The translations under genes were made by a program, and so were the position numbers. Below are positions 14,270 to 15,347 of a DNA stretch of 15,347 nt, piece after piece. This DNA comes from an uncultured Collinsella sp. (GTDB taxonomy: Bacteria > Actinomycetota > Coriobacteriia > Coriobacteriales > Coriobacteriaceae). Location of the stretch: NCBI GenBank assembly GCA_902489295.1, contig CABTZM010000036.1, positions 1 to 15,347 on the forward strand, given 5' to 3'. The notes under the pieces were generated by a model. The model searched no databases and was not told the origin of the DNA. It saw only the letters and a list, made by a program, of their open reading frames with translations. The first letter of the stretch is position 1. Every line of letters begins with the position of its first letter.

Positions 14270-15347
14270 CTAATTCCAAGACTGTTGATGCTCTTCGTAG
14301 GTTTGCGAGAAGTACTCCTCGTCCTGCGTAATGTAGAAATACAGGTCATCAGAGTCGGTCGGCTCAAGGGTGGCCTTGAGTGCCTCGAGCGACGGAGAGC
14401 AGATGGGCGTGGGCGGCAGGCCCTCGTGCTTATAGGTGTTATACGGGCTATCGCTCTGCAGGTCGTCGGCGGTAACCTCGCCGCCGGTGACATACATCAT
14501 GGTCGCATCGCTGTTGAGGTAACGCAGGCCATCGAGCTTGCCCGCCAGACGGTTATAGAAAACCGATGCCACATGCGCGCGCTGATCGGCGTTGAGGCCC
14601 TCGCGCTCGACAATTGAGGCAAGGTTAACGATGTCGTAATCGGACATCTCCACGCCATAGCGCTCCTTGATCTTGGCCTCGCAGCTGGCAAAGTCAAGCG
14701 ACTTATACTCGGCGTTGAACTGGTCAAGCATAGCGCGAATCACATCATCGGCGCTTGGGTCCTTACCCAGCGAATACGTCTTGGGGAATAGGAAGCCCTC
14801 GAGCGAATCGTTCGCGGCGTCTTTAAGGAAAGCGTAATCATTCACATAATTGCTCGCCTTAGCCTGGTTAAGGAAGTCTTCCTTAGAAATGCTGTCGTAC
14901 GCCTTGGCCACGCGGTCGGCGACCTGATCGACCGTCAGGCCCTCAGGAATCGTGAGCGCATCGGAGCCGGCGTTGGGACCTTCCATAAGCTGCTGGACGA
15001 CCTTCGTGGCGTCCATAAGCGTGGTAAACGAATACTTACCCGGCTTAAGCGACATATCGGCGTTGAGCTTTTTGACCGCCGCATAATAATCCTTGGGATC
15101 TTCGACGATATGGTTCTCGGAGAGAATCGAAGCGATGGTATCACCCGAGGCACCATCGGGAATCGTGATAGTAACTTGCTGGCCAGCAGCGACTTTCGCA
15201 TCCTCACCGCCAAAGAAGCCCTTGACGGCCGGCACGACAAAGAAAACGATCGCGACAAGTGCAAGCACGGCGACGACGCCACCGATAATCATAGGCACCG
15301 GGGTGCTTTTCTTTTGGGCACCACGGCGGGCGTGCGTGTTATAGCTC
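14270..15347 (-). CDS. mltG: Endolytic murein transglycosylase MltG, 5' end cut by window
   Basis: MltG (YceG-like) cleaves nascent peptidoglycan glycan strands and is anchored to the cytoplasmic membrane. I read 358 residues, open to the right edge. A basic tail of the type ARRGAQKKST precedes one membrane segment (IIGGVVAVLALVAIVFFVV). A LysM-like region (about 55-110) with QQVTITIPDGASGDTIASIL follows, then the catalytic domain. The family glutamate lies in NLASIVEREG, with FYNRLAGKLDGL and LNSDATMMY after it. The C-terminal block GLPPTPICSPSLEALKATL matches the family end. The internal GTG at 15298 is not taken as the start because the frame and the basic tail continue upstream. It is the first visible gene of the mltG-yqeG-aroK-aroB operon. 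Confidence 0.95.
   Translation of the reverse strand, partial: SYNTHARRGAQKKSTPVPMIIGGVVAVLALVAIVFFVVPAVKGFFGGEDAKVAAGQQVTITIPDGASGDTIASILSENHIVEDPKDYYAAVKKLNADMSLKPGKYSFTTLMDATKVVQQLMEGPNAGSDALTIPEGLTVDQVADRVAKAYDSISKEDFLNQAKASNYVNDYAFLKDAANDSLEGFLFPKTYSLGKDPSADDVIRAMLDQFNAEYKSLDFASCEAKIKERYGVEMSDYDIVNLASIVEREGLNADQRAHVASVFYNRLAGKLDGLRYLNSDATMMYVTGGEVTADDLQSDSPYNTYKHEGLPPTPICSPSLEALKATLEPTDSDDLYFYITQDEEYFSQTYEEHQQSWN

Noticed and set aside
1..15347. Defence system, CRISPR array, phage or toxin-antitoxin genes
   Set aside because: No regularly spaced repeats and no such families were recognised; the coding content is core metabolism and housekeeping.

Overview
The window is a GC-rich bacterial chromosome segment. 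Gene content and order point to a Gram-positive high-GC lineage, most likely a Coriobacteriia gut actinobacterium of the Collinsella type. This is an inference from synteny and protein character, because no rRNA is present. Sixteen protein genes are supported: fifteen on the minus strand and one regulator on the plus strand. No tRNA, rRNA, CRISPR array, transposase or phage gene was seen.

Positions 1-4685 hold a sugar phosphotransferase (PTS) block. Read in minus orientation it runs from a fused fructose-family permease (EIIB-EIIC-EIIA, fruA-like) to HPr (ptsH) and Enzyme I (ptsI, cut by the left edge). Together these can move phosphate from PEP through EI and HPr to EIIA, EIIB and the incoming sugar. 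A terminator closes fruA. The 525-bp gap before ptsH carries two large inverted repeats, and a further hairpin sits between ptsH and ptsI. A divergent MurR/RpiR-family regulator with a sugar-phosphate-binding SIS domain (4686-5543, plus) faces fruA across a 272-bp region that contains palindromes of the kind an operator would have.

Positions 5552-10763 hold a long minus-strand housekeeping operon with very tight junctions: efp, an Asp23-family gene, nusB, xseB, tlyA, nadK and recN. It appears to start at a TATAAT box upstream of efp. It ends at a hairpin shared with the convergent regulator gene. The functions are translation of polyproline stretches, envelope or alkaline-shock protein, antitermination, nuclease subunit, rRNA methylation, NADP synthesis and DNA repair. 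The order is a stripped form of the classical nusB-xseAB-tlyA-recN cluster, and xseA is absent here.

Positions 10795-15347 hold an M24 aminopeptidase with its own terminator. Before it lies an operon of mltG (5' end cut by the right edge), a YqeG-type HAD phosphatase, aroK and an aroB-position gene. The order aroK-aroB-pepP-efp-nusB matches the shikimate/translation cluster of many Gram-positives. The AroB-position protein keeps length, position and some framework motifs but has lost the metal-binding residues of dehydroquinate synthase. It is the most interesting protein in the window. The most interesting non-coding feature is the 129-bp near-perfect inverted repeat at 2022-2150.
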